Shown piece by piece: positions 61,050 through 64,000 of a DNA stretch of 64,000 nucleotides. Both the position numbers and the translations under genes were made by a program. The stretch lies in assembly GCF_013623835.1 (NCBI RefSeq), contig NZ_JABKDE010000002.1, positions 1 to 64,000 of the forward strand. The letters are read 5' to 3'. Positions within the stretch are counted from its first letter, which is position 1, and each line of letters starts with the position of its first letter. This DNA is from Brevibacterium oceani. GTDB taxonomy: Bacteria > Actinomycetota > Actinomycetes > Actinomycetales > Brevibacteriaceae. Under the pieces are notes generated by a model. The model was not told where the DNA came from and did not search any database. It saw nothing but the letters and a program-made list of their open reading frames with translations.

Positions 61050-61121
61050 ATCTGCTGGGCTGAGCCGACATCGGTCGGCCCAGGAGACAGTCGGACTAGG
61101 ACACGTCCGGAGCAGGACGAC

Positions 61122-63281
61122 TCAGTCCTTCTTGTCCTTCGACTCGTCCTTCTTCTTGTCGTCGTCCTTGGACTTCTCGTCCTTCTTGTCATCATCCGTC
61201 TTCTCCTTGCCTTTGGAGACACGGACGATGATGAGGGAGTTCGCCGGCTTCGTTTCGGAGCTCTTCGGGAACTGCGAGACGACCTTGCCCTTGGGTACGT
61301 CATCGGAGAACACTTCGTCCTTGCCGACGCGGAATCCCCGCTTGGCCAGCGTCGCATAGGCGGCGTCGAAGGTCAGTCCCTCGACATTGGGCACCGGTGT
61401 CGGCGCCACGCCCTTGGAGACGACGAGGTCGATCTTCTCGCCCTTCGACAGCTTCTCGCCGGGCCTCTTCGATGCTGAGATGATCTGGTCGTTGCCGACC
61501 GAGTCGCTGTACTTCTCGTCGACCTTGCCGACGGCGAGGTTCGCCTTCTTCAGTGCCGCCTCGGCGTCGGACCTGCTGAGTCCTTCGAGCTTGGGCACGG
61601 CGAACTTCTCCTCGCCCTTGGACACGACGACCGTGACCGTTGAGTCCGGGGCGAGTTCGGAACCGCTGACCGGTTCGGTGCCGATGACCTCACCGGCCGG
61701 AACGGAATCGTCGAAGACCTTCTTGGGTTCGGCCTTGAGGTCGTTGTCCTCGAGCTGCGAGGTAACTTCGTCGACTTTCTTGCCGGCCAGCTGGCCCGGC
61801 ACGATCGATGTGGGTTCAGGCAGGTTCGCGACGACGAGCCAGGCCACGAGAGCCAAGACGGCCACGACCGCGACGAGCGAGGCTAGCACACGACGACGGC
61901 GACGGCGTGTCTTCGATGCCTTCGCCGAGGCGGGTGCGGCGGCGGCCGCGACCGCGGTCTTGTCATCGTCGTCCGATTCGTCGTCTGACCGATCCGCCGC
62001 GTCGCCACCGGATCCGGAACCTGATCCAGACCCAGATCCTGAACCGCTGCCCGAGGCAGCGCCGGCTGCGCCTGCTCCGGCCGCGACGCCGGCCTCACCG
62101 GCACCGGCCTCATCGTCACCGCTGTCATCGTCGAGGGAGCCGTTCTCCGACTCGTCGCCCGAGGTCACGGCGGCGGTGACGCCGCCGATTCCGGCAGCGG
62201 CGGCAGCGACACCGGCTCCAGCGGCGACGCCGGCTCCTCCCGCCGCATCTGATGGTGCGTCGGCACTGTCGTCATCGGCCGCCTCGGCGCCGGTTTCGTC
62301 GTCCTCACCCTCGAGGTACGGGATCTCGTCGGTCCGGGACTTCCTCTCCTTCGGGACCTCCTCGCCGAGGTCGATGCTCGCGGTGAGCACGGGGGAGTGC
62401 TCACCGGCGGCGATCGCCGGGTCGCCGAGGTCGAGTTCGGCTTCGGACATCTCGGCTCGCGCCTCGGCCAGTGCCAGGCGGAACTGGGCGGCATCGGCGG
62501 GACGGTCCTCGGGTTCCTTCGACGTCGCCCACAGGACGAGGGCGTCGAGGCGTGGACTCAGCCGGGGCACGACCTCCGAGGGCGGCGGAACCGTGTCATG
62601 GACATGCCGGTAGGCGACCTGGATCGGCACGTCGTCGGTGTAGGGCTGGGTGCCGGTGAGCATCTCGTAGAACATGATGCCGACCGTGTAGAGGTCGGTG
62701 CGGGAGTCGGCCCCGGCACGGGTGACGAGTTCGGGGGCGACGTAGCCGACGGTGCCGATGAGCGTCTTCGTCGTCGTCGCCGTCGTCACCGCGCGGGCGA
62801 GCCCGAAGTCGGCGAGCTTGACCTGACCATCGGTGCCCAGCAGCACATTGTCGGGCTTGAGGTCACGGTGGATGATGCCCGTCGAGTGCACCGCCTCGAG
62901 GGCGGCGAGGATCGCGTCGAGGACGACGATGGCCTGCCGCGGGGTGAAGGTGCCGCGGTGTTTGAGCTCGCGGCGCAGCGTCACCGAGGGCAGGTGCTCC
63001 ATGACGAGGTAGACGACGTCGCCGTCACGTGCCTGGTCGTGGATGGCCACGAGGTTCGGATGGGTCAGCCGCCCGGCGTTGATCGCCTCCCGGCGGAAGC
63101 GTTCGACGAATGTGTCATCGGAGATGAGGTGTTCGTGCATGACCTTGATCGCGATCTCGCGATCCAGGCGCAGATCGGTGCCGCGATAGACCATGGCCAT
63201 GCCGCCGCGGGCGATCTTCGCATCGATCCGGTAGCGCTCGTTGAGCACCGTGCCGATGAGCGGATCAGGACGGGTGCTCAC
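61122..63281 (-). CDS. pknL: Ser/Thr protein kinase with PASTA domains (PknL-like)
   Basis: 719 aa. The kinase domain (about 18-280) has the Gly loop IARGGMAMVYRG, Lys46 in REIAIKVMHE, HRDLKPDN with Asp140, and DFGLA at 158-162, followed by an activation loop rich in Thr (TTATTTKTLIGTVGYVAPE). A ~180-residue Ala/Gly/Asp linker with eight Gly-Ser pairs precedes one membrane helix near 462-482. Three PASTA modules follow (about 491-558, 559-626, 627-693) and a Lys/Asp-rich tail. PASTA modules sense cell-wall muropeptides or lipid II. The position next to aroG matches PknL. GTG 63281 overlaps the upstream stop. Confidence 0.92.
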   Translation of the reverse strand: MSTRPDPLIGTVLNERYRIDAKIARGGMAMVYRGTDLRLDREIAIKVMHEHLISDDTFVERFRREAINAGRLTHPNLVAIHDQARDGDVVYLVMEHLPSVTLRRELKHRGTFTPRQAIVVLDAILAALEAVHSTGIIHRDLKPDNVLLGTDGQVKLADFGLARAVTTATTTKTLIGTVGYVAPELVTRAGADSRTDLYTVGIMFYEMLTGTQPYTDDVPIQVAYRHVHDTVPPPSEVVPRLSPRLDALVLWATSKEPEDRPADAAQFRLALAEARAEMSEAELDLGDPAIAAGEHSPVLTASIDLGEEVPKERKSRTDEIPYLEGEDDETGAEAADDDSADAPSDAAGGAGVAAGAGVAAAAAGIGGVTAAVTSGDESENGSLDDDSGDDEAGAGEAGVAAGAGAAGAASGSGSGSGSGSGSGSGGDAADRSDDESDDDDKTAVAAAAAPASAKASKTRRRRRRVLASLVAVVAVLALVAWLVVANLPEPTSIVPGQLAGKKVDEVTSQLEDNDLKAEPKKVFDDSVPAGEVIGTEPVSGSELAPDSTVTVVVSKGEEKFAVPKLEGLSRSDAEAALKKANLAVGKVDEKYSDSVGNDQIISASKRPGEKLSKGEKIDLVVSKGVAPTPVPNVEGLTFDAAYATLAKRGFRVGKDEVFSDDVPKGKVVSQFPKSSETKPANSLIIVRVSKGKEKTDDDKKDEKSKDDDKKKDESKDKKD

Positions 63282-64000
63282 AGGGCCTCCTGCATTCGGG
63301 TGCGCTGGAGCTGCACGGTGCGGACGAAGGCTTTGGTCTCCGGCAGGAGACCGTCGGCGCGGACCGAGCGCAGATCCTGGTAGTACCCGGCCAGTGCTTC
63401 GTTCTCGGATTCGGCTGTCTCGATGAGCCAGCCGAGGATGACGGTGCCGGCGACGATGTTGTCGGCGATGTCGAGCAGGTCGAGTCCGCGGCCGACGATG
63501 TCGGATGCCCAGCGACCCGAACGCGGGGTGACCTGCATGATGCCGATGGCGTTGCCGGCCGAGACCGTCGTGTGCTGGAATCCCGATTCCTGGTGGGCCA
63601 CAGCCTGCATGAGTGCGGGATCGGCTCCGAGCTCCTCGGCGACGTGGGCGACGATGAGCTTGGCCTGAGCCGGGGCCGGATGACGGCGGTGGAGCAGGGT
63701 GTACTTGTTGAGGCGGGCCGCGTGGAGGACCGAGGGACGGATGCCCTCGACCTGGGCACTGGCAGCCACTCGGGGGATGTCGCGCGGCGGTTCGGGTGCG
63801 GCCCGGCGCGGGCGTGCCGTCGACGGACGCAGCAGAAGCAGCTCGCCGACCGTGAGATACGAGTCATCGCCCATCGCATTGGCCCGACGCAGGGTCGAGG
63901 CCGAGATGCCGTGCCGGGCGGCGATGCCCTGCAGTGTCTCACCGGGTGCGACGACATGCGAGGGGTCCTCATCGGGCAGGTCGTTCTTCTCCGGCAGGGA
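63278..64000 (-). CDS. LysM and lytic-transglycosylase domain protein, 5' end beyond window
   Basis: The visible 240 residues start inside the gene. A LysM module is first (HVVAPGETLQGIAARHGISA, NAMGDDSYLTVGELLLL), binding peptidoglycan. After a Pro/Arg linker comes an SLT-type domain with VAHQESGFQHTTVSAGNAIG and IMQVTPRSG, where the Glu in HQESGF is the expected catalytic residue. The protein probably acts outside the membrane on cell-wall glycan, but its signal peptide is not in the window. Its stop overlaps the pknL start, so wall cleavage and wall-sensing kinase are co-expressed. Confidence 0.88.
   Translation of the reverse strand, partial: SLPEKNDLPDEDPSHVVAPGETLQGIAARHGISASTLRRANAMGDDSYLTVGELLLLRPSTARPRRAAPEPPRDIPRVAASAQVEGIRPSVLHAARLNKYTLLHRRHPAPAQAKLIVAHVAEELGADPALMQAVAHQESGFQHTTVSAGNAIGIMQVTPRSGRWASDIVGRGLDLLDIADNIVAGTVILGWLIETAESENEALAGYYQDLRSVRADGLLPETKAFVRTVQLQRTRMQEAL

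Overview
The window is 64 kb of high-GC DNA from an actinobacterium, most like Brevibacterium or a close Micrococcales relative (inference). The evidence is the strongly C/G-ending codon use, the many GTG starts and 4-nt gene overlaps, an oxygen-dependent choline oxidase of the Arthrobacter globiformis type, and gene order shared with Mycobacterium tuberculosis (Rv1691-Rv1701, Rv1708-Rv1713, Rv1826-Rv1827, and the pknL/aroG pairing). No phage, IS element or CRISPR array was recognised.

Layout. 1-180: 3' part of a 5S rRNA and the rRNA operon terminator. 203-6593: an osmoprotection block with a BCCT betaine/choline transporter, choline oxidase and betaine aldehyde dehydrogenase, plus two small unknown proteins. 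7153-33241: a long co-directional housekeeping block. It holds an RGG-repeat/TPR-like protein, HAD phosphatase, tlyA, nadK, recN, steA-steB, a MraY-like transferase, murJ, two glycosyltransferases, pyrG, a Nudix hydrolase, xerD, parA, scpA-scpB, a pseudouridine synthase, tyrA, cmk, der, an AI-2E-family permease and yciO. Most of these genes overlap or abut and are probably translationally coupled.

33483-38233 (minus): a complete branched-chain-amino-acid-type ABC importer (livFGMHJ). It diverges from a beta-ketoacyl reductase-like SDR and a thiolase at 38681-40842. 40880-43885 (minus) is an unusually long DUF222/HNH endonuclease-like gene with an AT-rich leader. Next come a MATE exporter with an apparently leaderless promoter and an acetyltransferase split by a decapeptide repeat.

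46717-52210 (minus): a Pls/PosA-type NRPS-like peptide synthetase whose 3' end overlaps an M1 aminopeptidase. This is the most unusual functional pairing here, because homopoly-amino-acid synthetases are sometimes accompanied by degrading aminopeptidases. 52339-57145: an amidohydrolase, a VTT/DedA-like membrane protein, an ion transporter-like protein and an MFS transporter broken by a frameshift at a 7-G tract. Then tRNA-Pro(GGG), gcvH, a GarA-like FHA protein with a long Gln/Gly-rich N-terminus, a bifunctional nuclease-family gene and class II DAHP synthase (aroG). At the right edge are PknL-type kinase with PASTA repeats and a truncated LysM transglycosylase.

Three themes recur. First, in-frame minisatellites lie in linkers or tails of unrelated proteins. 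Second, start signals are unusual: a CTG start for scpA, and TAGAAT boxes placed a few bases before GTG starts. Third, an envelope-assembly cluster (steA-steB-MraY-like-murJ-two glycosyltransferases) is inserted where mycobacteria have only steA-steB followed by pyrG.
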